Notes: generated by a model from the letters alone, not told the origin. DNA of 51,559 nt from JAISJU01 sp031555675 (GCA_031555675.1 JAVBUB010000172.1:1-51559), one strand, 5' to 3'; shown: positions 7,845-16,991, counted from the stretch's first letter. Numbers and translations are program-made.

Positions 7845-9194
7845 TTACTTATCGAAAAGGAAATCGCAACGACGATTCAGAGGATATCTGCTAGCTGGTT
7901 GAAGAATTTTACCTAAACCATTAGCGATAATTCTTGATTCTTCAATTTTATATACTTCAACAAGTTCTTGCTTAGTAATTAAAGCGCGTTTTGTACTTAA
8001 CTTGATGTTGTAGTCAACAGTTCCTTCATTATCTGCGTAGCCTCTGATTTCAACCTTCAGATTTGGATTTTGTGACATCTTCAAAGCTACTTCCTGAATA
8101 ATACTTTTAGATTTCTGGTCTAGATTAGATCTGTCGAAATCAAAGAATATAGATGGAATATTAGTTGTCATGTCGAATGGAAGAGCTTCTCCCCAATAGT
8201 TTACGTATGATCCCGGAGGTGTATTCGGTTCTCTATCTCTGACATCTGGAACACCATCGCCATCGGAATCCGGACCTTCAAACTGTTGTTTAATATAGTC
8301 GTCCAAATTATCCAATTTGTTTTTCAAATTATCAACATCGCCTTTGGTTGGAGTTGTTTGTTCAAGAGTATTGACTTTTTTATCCAATTCTTTTACACGA
8401 GTCATGATGCTATCCATTTTTTCAGCATAATCACCGTTGTATGTATCGTAATCAATATTTCTGATATGCTCATGTTTAGAGGTGCCAAATTTATATCTAA
8501 GACCTAACATAGAGCTGAAAATAGCATCATTTGTATTTCCTTTGATGTGATTAGCAGCTTCAAGGTTATCTTTGTTAAACATGCGGTATTGATTAGACCA
8601 GCTTAACGCAAGATATTTAGTGAAATTGTATTCCAAATTAATTCCTGCAACAAAAGCTGCTGCTTGTCCATTGTCTATTTTATGAGGAGTAGCGGAAGCA
8701 GGGGTCTTGGTTGATTCTGATTTATAAAACCCAATCCCTAGACCTAAATCGGCATATATGCTCCATTTAACATGGTCGCGGTGGTTATAAAATAAGTTAG
8801 ATAGGTTAAATGATAAATACACAGAAGGAAAGTGCATGGTTCCTGTGAATTCAGTATTGTCTGTGTCTGCACCCATTTGCAGGTAATTATATTCAATACC
8901 GATTCCCCAACGAGGAGTAAATGATCCTTCTACACTGGCTCCTAAACCAAGTTTAGTAGCGCCTTGCGGAATAAATTGGTTATATTCTTGTAAAACGTCT
9001 CCATCAAATAAAGATATGCCACCTTTGCCCATTACAGACCAGTTGCTGAATATCTTTTTCTCGGCTCTTTCTCTCTTTACTTCCTTGGAGATCGTTACGG
9101 TTTCAGTTTCAGTTTCACTTGTTGTTTCTTGCGCAAATAAAGGAGAAACAACGATAAACAAACTAAGAAATAATGAAGTTAAACTTTTTTTCAT
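7845..9194 (-). CDS. OmpA-family outer-membrane protein: beta-barrel plus peptidoglycan-binding domain
   Basis: A protein of about 449 residues: signal peptide (MKKSLTSLFLSLFIVVSPLFAQ), an N-terminal outer-membrane beta-barrel (about 40-245) of amphipathic strands ending in LGLRYKFG, a short coiled coil (MDSIMTRVKELDKKVNTLEQ), a TSP3-like calcium stretch (DSDGDGVPDVRDREPNT) and a C-terminal OmpA domain (RGYADNEGTVDYNIKLSTKRA ... NRRCDFLF). It would bridge outer membrane and peptidoglycan. The start at 9194 is chosen because it opens the signal peptide; the longer reading from 9290 adds 32 residues that overlap the likely promoter. It has a paralogue of its C-terminal half at 7110-7670 and of its barrel at 17108-17779. 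A strong terminator follows. Confidence 0.9.
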   Translation of the reverse strand: MKKSLTSLFLSLFIVVSPLFAQETTSETETETVTISKEVKRERAEKKIFSNWSVMGKGGISLFDGDVLQEYNQFIPQGATKLGLGASVEGSFTPRWGIGIEYNYLQMGADTDNTEFTGTMHFPSVYLSFNLSNLFYNHRDHVKWSIYADLGLGIGFYKSESTKTPASATPHKIDNGQAAAFVAGINLEYNFTKYLALSWSNQYRMFNKDNLEAANHIKGNTNDAIFSSMLGLRYKFGTSKHEHIRNIDYDTYNGDYAEKMDSIMTRVKELDKKVNTLEQTTPTKGDVDNLKNKLDNLDDYIKQQFEGPDSDGDGVPDVRDREPNTPPGSYVNYWGEALPFDMTTNIPSIFFDFDRSNLDQKSKSIIQEVALKMSQNPNLKVEIRGYADNEGTVDYNIKLSTKRALITKQELVEVYKIEESRIIANGLGKILQPASRYPLNRRCDFLFDK

Positions 9195-9259
9195 GTCTTT
9201 TTTAATTATATGACAAATAAATTTTTTAGATATATTATGTATCAACTTTTTATAGAGTG

Positions 9260-9267
9260 CAAATTTA
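9260..9267 (-). promoter_or_regulatory. Probable -7 box for the ompA-like gene
   Basis: On the minus strand 9267-9260 reads TAAATTTG, an exact TAnnTTTG match, placing transcription start near 9254 with a leader of about 60 bases. No clear -33 TTTG is seen at 19 to 21 bases. This position supports 9194, not 9290, as the translation start. Confidence 0.45.
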
Positions 9268-9385
9268 CATATAATTTTCATATTAAACATTTTTTTTTGT
9301 AAAATGTTTAATCAATAGCAAAATATTATTACTTAAAATGGAAAGAATGGCATAAATTGAATATTTTTGTAACAAAATACATCAT

Positions 9386-10204
9386 GTGGATAAATTGCGT
9401 TTTTTTAGCTTAGCCAGTGGAAGCAGTGGTAATTGTTATTTTATAGGAAATGCCAGTCATGGTATTTTAATTGATGCCGGTATTGGTGTGCGTACCATTA
9501 AGAAAAGGCTGAAGGATTTCGGATATGGGATAGAGAATATCTTGGCTGTTTTTGTTACGCATGACCATTTTGATCATATTAAATCCGTGGGTGTGTTGGG
9601 CGAAAAGTATCACTTGCCGATATATTCAACAGAAAAAGTATTGGATGGCATTAATAAAAATTATGGCGTTACTGAAAAATTATATGGATGTAAACGTTTT
9701 CTTAAAATAGAAGAAAAAACGATCATAGCAGAGTTTTCTATTACCTCATTTCCTGTATCTCATGATGCTACGGAGAGTTTGGGCTATATTATAGAATACA
9801 AAGGAGCTAATTTTGCATTAGCCACGGATTTGGGGTATATATGTGAGCGGTGCTTGCCATATCTGAAACAGGCTAATTATTTGGTTATAGAGGCTAATTT
9901 TGATATGGAAATGTTGAATCACAGCCGTTATCCTATGTTTTTAAGAAATAGGATTCATGGAGAAAAAGGGCATTTGTGCAATGATGATACTGCTTCTTTT
10001 CTGGCGCAGCATTATCAGGGGCATTTACAATATATCTATTTATGCCATTTGAGTAAACAAAATAATACTCCCGAAAAAGCATATGATACGGTAAAAAGAG
10101 CCTTAGAAGGGAATGATGTTTATATTGGGAAAGATGTGGAGTTAGTGGTTTTACCACGTACCGATCCGAGTGAGATCTATATTTTTAATAAAGAATGGCT
10201 ATAA
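9386..10204 (+). CDS. MBL-fold metallo-hydrolase (YycJ/WalJ-like), GTG start
   Basis: A 272-residue metallo-beta-lactamase-fold protein. The metal-binding motif THDHFDH is at residues 58-64, followed by a later SHDA histidine and an ATDLGY aspartate that complete a di-metal site. The opening LRFFSLASGSSGNCYFIG is characteristic of the YycJ/WalJ branch, which has been linked to DNA processing and cell-wall regulation; the Bacteroidales substrate is unknown. The start is GTG at 9386; the ATG two bases upstream is out of frame. A TATTTTTG box at 9362-9369 would give a leader of about 11 bases. The gene ends at a bidirectional terminator facing the M16 peptidase gene. Confidence 0.88.
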   Translation: MDKLRFFSLASGSSGNCYFIGNASHGILIDAGIGVRTIKKRLKDFGYGIENILAVFVTHDHFDHIKSVGVLGEKYHLPIYSTEKVLDGINKNYGVTEKLYGCKRFLKIEEKTIIAEFSITSFPVSHDATESLGYIIEYKGANFALATDLGYICERCLPYLKQANYLVIEANFDMEMLNHSRYPMFLRNRIHGEKGHLCNDDTASFLAQHYQGHLQYIYLCHLSKQNNTPEKAYDTVKRALEGNDVYIGKDVELVVLPRTDPSEIYIFNKEWL

Positions 10205-10311
10205 AAATAGGTTGTACAACATGTTTTTTGGGTTTGCAGAATAAAAAATAAGTCCGATATTTGCCGCCGTTAAACTCAATCTTTTTTCCTTATTAGGACT
10301 AATACTAAAAT

Positions 10312-10344
10312 AAAAAAGGGATTCTACAAAGGATCCCTTTTTTT
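10312..10344. terminator. Bidirectional intrinsic terminator between convergent genes
   Basis: AAAAAAGGGATTC (10312-10324) pairs with GGATCCCTTTTTT (10331-10343), with one G-T wobble pair and a small AT-rich loop, flanked by A and T tracts. It sits between the ends of the MBL-fold gene (plus) and the M16 peptidase gene (minus) and can serve both. Confidence 0.82.
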
Positions 10345-10351
10345 ATGTCGT

Positions 10352-11587
10352 TTAACGGCTTGCTTTATAATATAATGTAGACGATGTTTCTTTTATGAAG
10401 ATTTTGTTGGAAACATCTTTAATTTGTTCATTGGTTACGGCTTGATATTTCTTCAATTCCAGTTGACTATTTTCTGCACTGTCAATTAGTTCATGATAAG
10501 CCAAATCGGATGCTTTACTAAGATAGTTCATATCTGAAAATATTTTATTTGACTCGAATTTGTTTTTTACTTTTTGTAATTCTTCGTCGCTAACCACGTG
10601 ATCTATCAGCTGCTGAAGTTCTTCTTCAATCGCTTTTTCGACATCTTGCAGCGTAAATCCATTGGTAGGCTTAGCAACAAGATAAAACAATCCGGCATCA
10701 ATATCTCCCGAAATGTAAGCATTAACGTCTGTTGCTATTTTCTTCTTTTTTACCAGCGATTGGTATAGCCTAGCAGAAGTGCCGTTTGATAGGATATCCG
10801 ACAATAAATCAATACAAGGATAATTCTTGTCTTTTCTATCAGGCATTTTGTATACGCGATAAAAAGCATCTAATGGCACATTTCGCTCTACTTCTAAAAA
10901 TTTGACTTCAGTTTGTTCCGGTTCCTGTGGTAGATTACGTTTGAGCTTTGGCTGGTAAGGGATTGGAGTATAATATTTTTCGACAAGTTCTATCGTCTTT
11001 TCAAAGCTGATGTTTCCGGTTACAGCAACAATAGCATTAGATGGAATATAATGAGCGTGAAAAAACTGTTTAACATCATTCAATGTCGCGTTTTCAATAT
11101 GCGAAATATCTTTACCGATAGTACACCAACGGTAAGGATGAACTTTATATGCCATGTTCCGGATAAGAGCGGCAACATCGCCATAAGGTTGGTTGAGGTT
11201 ACGCTGTTTGAATTCTTCTATCACTACCTGCTTTTGATTATCGAGATTGCGTTGCGAAAAGTCGATTCCTCGCATCCTGTCTGCTTCCAGCCAGAACCCG
11301 ATTTCAGCATTTTGATGAGGCAAGGTAATATAATAGTTGGTAATGTCATTATTAGTCCATGCATTGCTTTCTCCACCTGCTTTTTGTATTATGCCATCAA
11401 AATCCGGAATACGCTCGGTGCCTCCAAACATCAGATGTTCGAATAAGTGTGCAAAGCCGGTTTTCTCCGGATCCTCGTCCCGGGCGCCTACATTATATAA
11501 AGTATTAATGGCAACAAGTTGGGTAGTGGCGTCTTCGTAGTGAACAACCCGAAGTCCATTGGAGAGTATGTGGCGGTTTATTTGCAT
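10352..11587 (-). CDS. M16 family zinc peptidase (pitrilysin-like)
   Basis: A 411-residue M16 peptidase. The inverted zinc motif HLFEH (H47, E50, H51) and the downstream glutamate in QVVIEEFKQR (E124 or E125) form the metal site, and the later part holds the second, non-catalytic half-domain typical of the family (for example DLLSDILSNGTSARLYQSLVKKKK). No signal peptide is seen, so it is probably cytoplasmic, as with processing peptidase-like members such as YmxG/PqqL relatives. Length matches single-unit M16B proteins, which dimerise. The ATPase gene ends 22 bases upstream on the same strand, so the two may be co-transcribed. Substrate unknown. Confidence 0.92.
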   Translation of the reverse strand: MQINRHILSNGLRVVHYEDATTQLVAINTLYNVGARDEDPEKTGFAHLFEHLMFGGTERIPDFDGIIQKAGGESNAWTNNDITNYYITLPHQNAEIGFWLEADRMRGIDFSQRNLDNQKQVVIEEFKQRNLNQPYGDVAALIRNMAYKVHPYRWCTIGKDISHIENATLNDVKQFFHAHYIPSNAIVAVTGNISFEKTIELVEKYYTPIPYQPKLKRNLPQEPEQTEVKFLEVERNVPLDAFYRVYKMPDRKDKNYPCIDLLSDILSNGTSARLYQSLVKKKKIATDVNAYISGDIDAGLFYLVAKPTNGFTLQDVEKAIEEELQQLIDHVVSDEELQKVKNKFESNKIFSDMNYLSKASDLAYHELIDSAENSQLELKKYQAVTNEQIKDVSNKIFIKETSSTLYYKASR

Positions 11588-11609
11588 GGTTTACATTTTA
11601 TTATATTTG

Positions 11610-12821
11610 TTAATTCGCAAGCAACCAATCTAAAACATTAATCTGTTTTACACCGTTTCTCGAACCTGTTTCATAATCCATCGTCAGCAGAATTTTTTCG
11701 TTGTGGTCGGGAATTTTGTCGAAAGGTGTAAGTGCCCGTGTCAAAGTTTCAGAATTTTGTACGCTTTGTGCTACTTGATAATAAACCGTGTATCCATCTT
11801 TGTTTCGAGCTACAAAATCGACCTCAACATTGTCAACTTTGCCTATCCACAGCTGATTCCCTCGTCTTAGCAACTCCAAATAAACCACATTTTCAAGCAA
11901 ATGCCCCGCATCGTTAACCAAATCTTTACCCAGCAAAGCGTTGCGAAGTCCCGTATCAACAAGATAATATTTTTCCTGCGTTTGCAAATGCTGTTTTCCT
12001 TTCACGTCATATCTGTTCACTTTGTAAAATAAAAATGCCTCAGTAAGCGTGTCGATATATCTCGAAACAGTTTTATTATCAATGCTTTTATCTCTATTTT
12101 TTAATACATTGGCTATATTTGTGGGAGAAACAGACGAACCGATAGAATCGACTAGAAAATTAACCACCTCATTATATGAATGTTCTGAATTTATTCTGTA
12201 TCGTTTCAAAATATCATTTTCATAGATATTCTTGAAAACCGTTTGCAAATATTGATAGGCATAAGAATTATTTGCCATTGACAGGCGGGCTGCTTCGGGA
12301 AAACCACCTGTGGCAATAAATTCGGAAAAGGTTTTTGCCTGATTGTCGTTTTTCTCTGTAAATTCCAAATATTCGGCAAAAGAGAAAGGCAAAACATTGA
12401 TTTCAAAGGCTCTGCCGGTAAGCAATGTAGCCAATTCGCTCGAAAGCAGGTAAGCGTTTGAGCCTGTAACATACAAATCAACATCGGGATGCACAAACAA
12501 GCCTTCGAGCAGTTTTTCAAATTGTACTACATTCTGAACTTCGTCTAAAAAGACATAATTTATTGTGCCTGCCGAAAGCAATTTGTTGATGTATTCATAC
12601 ACTTCCAACCAATTTTTTTCAGCAAGAAATCGAAATTCCGGCACATCAAAATTGATGGATAAAATTTTCGCCTCCGGATTTTCTTTATGTAATAAATCTT
12701 GATATTGCAACAATAAAGTTGACTTTCCACAACGTCGCACGCCTGTAACAACCTTTATCAAATTCTGCTCCCGCAAATTTCGCAATGTTTCTAGATAATA
12801 TGCACGAACTACTTGCTTCAT
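11610..12821 (-). CDS. AAA+ ATPase with DUF4143 domain
   Basis: A 403-residue protein with a Walker A GVRRCGKST (27-35), Walker B YVFLDEVQNV (about 89-98), a sensor-like VTGSN, and the ATLLTGRAFEINVLPFSFAEYLEF segment typical of this clade. The C-terminal DUF4143 part resembles a restriction-endonuclease fold (ENVVYLELLRRGN ... VEVDFVARNKDGYTVYYQVAQS), with the E...D/VDFVA...Q pattern of inactive or weak PD-(D/E)XK domains. Such ATPases are numerous and scattered in Bacteroidetes and archaea; their biology is poorly known. The start at 12821 is preferred: an upstream ATG (12851) lies within the predicted -7 box. The promoter sits inside the first of three palindromic 52-base repeats, suggesting tight control. 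Confidence 0.88.
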   Translation of the reverse strand: MKQVVRAYYLETLRNLREQNLIKVVTGVRRCGKSTLLLQYQDLLHKENPEAKILSINFDVPEFRFLAEKNWLEVYEYINKLLSAGTINYVFLDEVQNVVQFEKLLEGLFVHPDVDLYVTGSNAYLLSSELATLLTGRAFEINVLPFSFAEYLEFTEKNDNQAKTFSEFIATGGFPEAARLSMANNSYAYQYLQTVFKNIYENDILKRYRINSEHSYNEVVNFLVDSIGSSVSPTNIANVLKNRDKSIDNKTVSRYIDTLTEAFLFYKVNRYDVKGKQHLQTQEKYYLVDTGLRNALLGKDLVNDAGHLLENVVYLELLRRGNQLWIGKVDNVEVDFVARNKDGYTVYYQVAQSVQNSETLTRALTPFDKIPDHNEKILLTMDYETGSRNGVKQINVLDWLLAN

Positions 12822-12848
12822 TTTCTCAACAATTAAAAACTTACAACA

Positions 12849-12878
12849 CAAAAATAACGAATTTTCCTAAAACTGCAA
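12849..12878 (-). promoter_or_regulatory. Predicted promoter of the DUF4143 ATPase gene
   Basis: On the minus strand TTTG (12878-12875) and TATTTTTG (12856-12849) are separated by 18 bases, a near-ideal Bacteroidetes -33/-7 pair. Transcription would begin near 12842, about 20 bases before the ATG at 12821. The -33 element lies in the loop of the first palindrome (12862-12901), so a protein bound to that palindrome would cover the promoter. Confidence 0.65.
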
Positions 12879-13017
12879 ATTTTTTACAAGTTTTAGGAAA
12901 ATAAATATATAAATCTTCCTAAAATTTTTTAATTTCGATAAGTTTAAGGAAAATATATATAAAAAAATTCCTGAAATTTACAGAATGATATAAGTTTCAG
13001 GAATTTGAGTTTTTGAA
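12862..13017. repeat. Three tandem 52-base palindromic repeats upstream of the ATPase gene
   Basis: Units begin at 12862, 12914 and 12966 with exactly 52-base period. Each has a left arm TTCCT(A/G)AAA and a right arm AAGTTT(T/A/C)AGGAA, with a divergent AT-rich centre. In unit 1 the arms form a perfect 13-base inverted repeat (12862-12874 and 12889-12901); in unit 3 a perfect 12-base one (12965-12976 and 12995-13006). Units 1 and 3 differ by a compensating change (A/T pair versus G/C pair), so the palindrome, not just the sequence, seems conserved. Best read as a multi-copy operator, though a structured leader or mobile-element remnant is possible. Confidence 0.8.
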
Positions 13018-13168
13018 TCATTTATAAGTCAAACAGCATCTTTTGTTCTGCAAACACTCCTGTGTCTGTCGCACAAATGAAATACATGAAGCTATGCTGA
13101 ACACTTTAGCTTGTTTTTATTACTATGCTTAACGAGGGAGTATTGTCGGTTGATTTGCATTTCTCATT
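13018..13168. other. Intergenic stretch with no recognised feature
   Basis: Between the 52-base repeats and the purL terminator I see no gene, promoter consensus or strong repeat. A weak six-base inverted pair (AAGCTA and TAGCTT, around 13097-13120) is not distinctive. Confidence 0.4.
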
Positions 13169-13254
13169 AAAAAAAGCACACGGAATACACAGAATAAACA
13201 GAAGTTGGATGTTTTATCCGTGTGTTTCTGTATAGTCCGTGTATTCCGTGTGCT
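13169..13254 (-). terminator. Long-stem terminator/REP-like hairpin after purL
   Basis: A 29-base arm at 13175-13203 pairs with 13226-13254 with a few mismatches; the outermost 16 bases (AGCACACGGAATACAC) pair perfectly. On the minus strand the stem is followed by seven T (complement of 13169-13175), so it can end purL transcription. The arms repeat the motif CCGTGT(G)TTTCTG / CCGTGTATTCCGTGTG, and such phrases recur in Bacteroidetes intergenic regions, so it may be a dispersed repeat reused as a terminator. Confidence 0.65.
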
Positions 13255-13261
13255 ATTAGAA

Positions 13262-16200
13262 TTACTTTTTATTTTTCTCTATCCATTTCTTAGCATTCAC
13301 AAAAGCTTCGATCCATGGAGTGACCTGATCGGTGTTTTTGCGGTCTTGCGGATAATATGCCCATTGCCATGGGAAGATGGCGCGTTCCAGGTGAGGCATC
13401 ATGGCCAAATGGCGACCGTCTGCAGAAGCGATACCTGCTACATTATAATGTGAGCCGTTCGGGTTGGCCGGATAACCTTCATAAGAATATTTGGCTATGA
13501 TATGATAATCGGGTTCGTTTTTAGGTAACCAGAAATTTCCTTCACCGTGTGCCACCCAAATACCGATTTTAGAACCGGATAGCGAGCCAAACATCACCGA
13601 ATCGTTTTGAGGAATGTCTACACCCACAAAGTTTGATTCGAATTTATGTGATTTGTTATGCAACATTTTAGGTTTAACCTCATGGTCAGGGTTAATCAAT
13701 CCTAATTCTACCATTAACTGGCAACCGTTGCAAATACCCAGACTTAGGGTGTCGGGACGTTTGTAGAAATTATCCAGGGCTTTTTTCGCTTTTTCGTTGT
13801 ATAAGAATCCTCCGGCCCAACCTTTGGCGGAGCCTAATACGTCTGAGTTGGAGAACCCGCCGCAGAACACCACAAAGTTTACATCTTCCAATGTTTCGCG
13901 TCCGGAAACAAGATCGGTCATATGAACGTCTTTTACATCAAATCCGGCCAAGTACATGGAATAAGCCATTTCGCGTTCGCCATTCGTTCCTTTTTCACGG
14001 ATAATAGCCGCTTTGATGCCACTTGGTTTTCTGTCGGCAACCAAGTTATACTGGCTTAGTTTTCCGGTAAACGATTTGTTGAACTGATATTGCAGCGGTT
14101 GTCCCTTATAGTTCTCGAAACGTGCTTTGGCGCAGGCTTCTCCGCTTTGTTTTCTATCTAACAGATAAGAAGTTTTGTACCAAAGGTCGCGTAGATAATC
14201 AATATTGAACAAGTAGTTCTCATTGTTTTTATCAATAGATATGGTGCGCTCTTCTATTGGAGTGGCTATTTTAGCAAATCCTATACCATTATCTTGTAAT
14301 ATTTTCTCAACAGATTTGGTGTCTTTTACCTGAATAAGAATTCCCGGGTTTTCGGCAAACAGGATTTTAACCAAATCGGTTTCGGCCAATTCGTCAACAT
14401 TGACTTTTAATCCTCCGGTTGCATTGGCAAAGCACATTTCGAGCAATGCGGTAAGCATTCCACCCGCAGAAATATCATGTCCGGCTAAAATCAGGTTTTT
14501 GTTGATTAATTCCTGAACCGTATTGAACGCGTCTGCAAAATATTCAGAGTCGGTAACAGTCGGTACTTCATTTCCTAATTTATTAAGACATTGCGCGAAA
14601 GCGGAACCTCCTAATTTGAAGTTATCAAAAGAAAAATCGATAAAATAAATGGCGGTATTATTGTCTTTTACCAATACAGGGCTAACGATTTTCTTAACAT
14701 CGGAAACTTCTCCGGCAGCTGAAATAATAACCGTTCCGGGTGAGAATACCTTGTCGTTACCATATTTTTGGGTCATAGAAAGCGAGTCTTTTCCTGTGGG
14801 GATATTGATTCCCAACGCGCAGGCAAAATCAGAACAGGCTTCTACCGCTTTATATAAACGAGCGTCTTCGCCTTTGTTTCTGCAAGGCCACATCCAGTTG
14901 GCGCTTAATGAAATGCTTTCTATTTTGTTGGTTAGTGGTGCAAATACAAGGTTGGTCAAAGATTCGGCAATAGCCATTACCGAACCTGCGGCAGGATCTA
15001 TCATGGCTACTTGCGGCGCGTGTCCGATAGAAGTAGCGATACCTACCGTTCCAGTATAATCCAATGCTACGGCACCTAAGTCGCTCAACGGCAATTGAAT
15101 TTCTCCCTGGCATTGCTGGCGGGCTATTTTACCTGTTACCGAGCGGTCTACTTTGTTGGTTAACCAGTCTTTACAAGCCACCGCTTCCATTTGCAATACA
15201 TTTTCGATGTATTCGTGAATCTGGGCGTTGGTGTATTGAGGTTCGGCAAAAGTTTCTTCTACCGTTTCGTCGCGCATGTATGTTTTGGGTGCTTTACCGA
15301 AAAAGTCTTCCAACGCCATGTCGATAGGACAAGCGCCGTCTTTTTGTTCAAATACGAAACGCATATCGTTGGTTGTTTCACCCACTACATACATGGGTGA
15401 ACGTTCGCGGTCGGCTATTTTACGAATGCTTTCAACGCTTTCTTCAGGGATTAGTAATCCCATGCGTTCTTGCGATTCATTCCCTACAATTTCTTTGGCA
15501 GATAGGGTAGGATCACCTACAGGAAGTTTATCCATTTCTATTTTACCTCCGGTAGCTTCTACCAATTCGGAAAGACAGTTGAGATGGCCACCCGCGCCGT
15601 GGTCATGGATAGAAACAACAGGATTATCGTCGGATTCGGCCAAAGTACGGATAACGTTCGCGGCGCGTTTTTGCATTTCGGGGTTAGCGCGTTGCACGGC
15701 GTTTAACTCGATGCCGCTGGAATATTGTCCGGTATCTACGCTTGATACGGCTCCACCTCCCATTCCGATTCGGTAGTTATCTCCACCCAATACCACTACT
15801 TTTTCTCCGGGTTTAGGTTCACCTTTCAAAGCGTCGCGTTGGTTAGCGAAACCAACACCTCCGGCCAACATGATTACTTTATCGTAACCGTAGTTTTTAT
15901 CGTTTTCGGTATGTTCAAAAGTGAGTAAAGAACCGCAGATAAGCGGTTGGCCAAATTTGTTTCCAAAATCGGAAGCTCCGTTAGAAGCTTTTATCAAAAT
16001 CTGTTCGGGTGTTTGATACAACCATTGGCGTTCTTTGTATGGTTTTTCCCATTCGCGGCCTTCTTCGGTACGTGGGTAGGAAGTCATGTAAACAGCAGTT
16101 CCGGCGATAGGCAATGATGCTTTTCCACCGCCCAAACGGTCGCGGATTTCACCTCCGGTTCCGGTAGAGGCGCCGTTAAAAGGCTCAACTGTTGTAGGGA

Positions 16201-16954
16201 AGTTATGTGTTTCGGCTTTCAGTGAAATGACCGATTTGATTTTCTTTACCTGAAAATAATCGGGTTTATCGCCGCTGGCAGGTGCAAATTGTTCAATTTC
16301 TGGCCCTTGGTTAAAGGCTACATTATCTTTATAGGCAGAAATGAGGTCATTCGGATTGACTTCCGATGTTTTTTTAATCAGTTTAAATAAAGATGATTCT
16401 TTTTCTTCTCCGTCAATGACGAATATACCGTTGAAGATTTTATGGCGACAGTGTTCCGAGTTCACTTGAGAAAAACCGAATACTTCGCTGTCTGTCAGTT
16501 TTCTTCCATATTTTTTGCTGACATCGTTCAGGTAGTCTATTTCATCCTGACTTAGCGCCAATCCTTCTTTTTCGTTGTAAGCTTTAATGTCATCTATGTA
16601 AACAATCGGATCCGGAGTTTTGGTAATGGTAAAAATATCTTGTCCGAGATTTTCATAAATGCGTTGTAGCATAGAATCATGTTCAGCTTCTTTGTCTTTT
16701 ACTGCAAAGAACTCTTCGATGCGTGATATATTTCCGCTTAGCCCCATGTTTTGGGTAATTTCCACGGCATTGGTACTCCATGGAGTAATCATTTCGCGGC
16801 GTGGACCTACAAAAAATCCTTCAACAGATTCTTTTTCGATGAGTTTGGCATCACCAAAAAGCCATACTAATTTTTCGATATCAACAGGAGAAAATTTGCT
16901 TGCAGTTTCTACCGCGTAGAGGTTTCCGGCAGAAGGTTGGAAGAATAAAATCAT
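13262..16954 (-). CDS. purL: Phosphoribosylformylglycinamidine synthase, single-chain
   Basis: The fourth step of purine synthesis: FGAR + glutamine + ATP to FGAM + glutamate + ADP. At 1230 residues this is the large fused form, with an N-terminal PurS-like part, a linker with SEHCRHKIF, two AIRS-type synthase halves (KAETHNFPTTVEPFNGASTGTGGEIRD in the first; GKDSLSMTQKYG in the second) and a C-terminal glutamine amidotransferase (about 975-1230). The nucleophile cysteine lies in GICNGCQLM near residue 1073, and HLERAIFPWQW supplies the His/Glu of the triad. The start ILFFQPSAGNLYAVET is like other Bacteroidales enzymes. It stands alone, with a long-stem terminator behind it and its own predicted promoter. 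Confidence 0.97.
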   Translation of the reverse strand: MILFFQPSAGNLYAVETASKFSPVDIEKLVWLFGDAKLIEKESVEGFFVGPRREMITPWSTNAVEITQNMGLSGNISRIEEFFAVKDKEAEHDSMLQRIYENLGQDIFTITKTPDPIVYIDDIKAYNEKEGLALSQDEIDYLNDVSKKYGRKLTDSEVFGFSQVNSEHCRHKIFNGIFVIDGEEKESSLFKLIKKTSEVNPNDLISAYKDNVAFNQGPEIEQFAPASGDKPDYFQVKKIKSVISLKAETHNFPTTVEPFNGASTGTGGEIRDRLGGGKASLPIAGTAVYMTSYPRTEEGREWEKPYKERQWLYQTPEQILIKASNGASDFGNKFGQPLICGSLLTFEHTENDKNYGYDKVIMLAGGVGFANQRDALKGEPKPGEKVVVLGGDNYRIGMGGGAVSSVDTGQYSSGIELNAVQRANPEMQKRAANVIRTLAESDDNPVVSIHDHGAGGHLNCLSELVEATGGKIEMDKLPVGDPTLSAKEIVGNESQERMGLLIPEESVESIRKIADRERSPMYVVGETTNDMRFVFEQKDGACPIDMALEDFFGKAPKTYMRDETVEETFAEPQYTNAQIHEYIENVLQMEAVACKDWLTNKVDRSVTGKIARQQCQGEIQLPLSDLGAVALDYTGTVGIATSIGHAPQVAMIDPAAGSVMAIAESLTNLVFAPLTNKIESISLSANWMWPCRNKGEDARLYKAVEACSDFACALGINIPTGKDSLSMTQKYGNDKVFSPGTVIISAAGEVSDVKKIVSPVLVKDNNTAIYFIDFSFDNFKLGGSAFAQCLNKLGNEVPTVTDSEYFADAFNTVQELINKNLILAGHDISAGGMLTALLEMCFANATGGLKVNVDELAETDLVKILFAENPGILIQVKDTKSVEKILQDNGIGFAKIATPIEERTISIDKNNENYLFNIDYLRDLWYKTSYLLDRKQSGEACAKARFENYKGQPLQYQFNKSFTGKLSQYNLVADRKPSGIKAAIIREKGTNGEREMAYSMYLAGFDVKDVHMTDLVSGRETLEDVNFVVFCGGFSNSDVLGSAKGWAGGFLYNEKAKKALDNFYKRPDTLSLGICNGCQLMVELGLINPDHEVKPKMLHNKSHKFESNFVGVDIPQNDSVMFGSLSGSKIGIWVAHGEGNFWLPKNEPDYHIIAKYSYEGYPANPNGSHYNVAGIASADGRHLAMMPHLERAIFPWQWAYYPQDRKNTDQVTPWIEAFVNAKKWIEKNKK

Positions 16955-16983
16955 GCTTTATTTTCGGTATAAATTATTTTTTG

Positions 16984-16991
16984 CAAAAATA
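16984..16991 (-). promoter_or_regulatory. Probable -7 box for purL
   Basis: 16991-16984 read on the minus strand gives TATTTTTG, matching TAnnTTTG, 30 bases before the purL start codon. No clear -33 partner is visible. It is divergent from the -7 box at 17032-17039. Confidence 0.45.

Noticed and set aside
11610..12821. An HTH regulator or transposase identity for the ATPase
   Set aside because: The Walker A/B motifs, the LLTGRAFEI segment and the C-terminal VDFVA pattern point to the DUF4143 ATPase family; no transposase motif is present.
12862..13017. A small CRISPR array
   Set aside because: The period is regular, but the arms are inverted halves of one palindrome, the intervening parts resemble each other, there are only three units and no cas gene is nearby.
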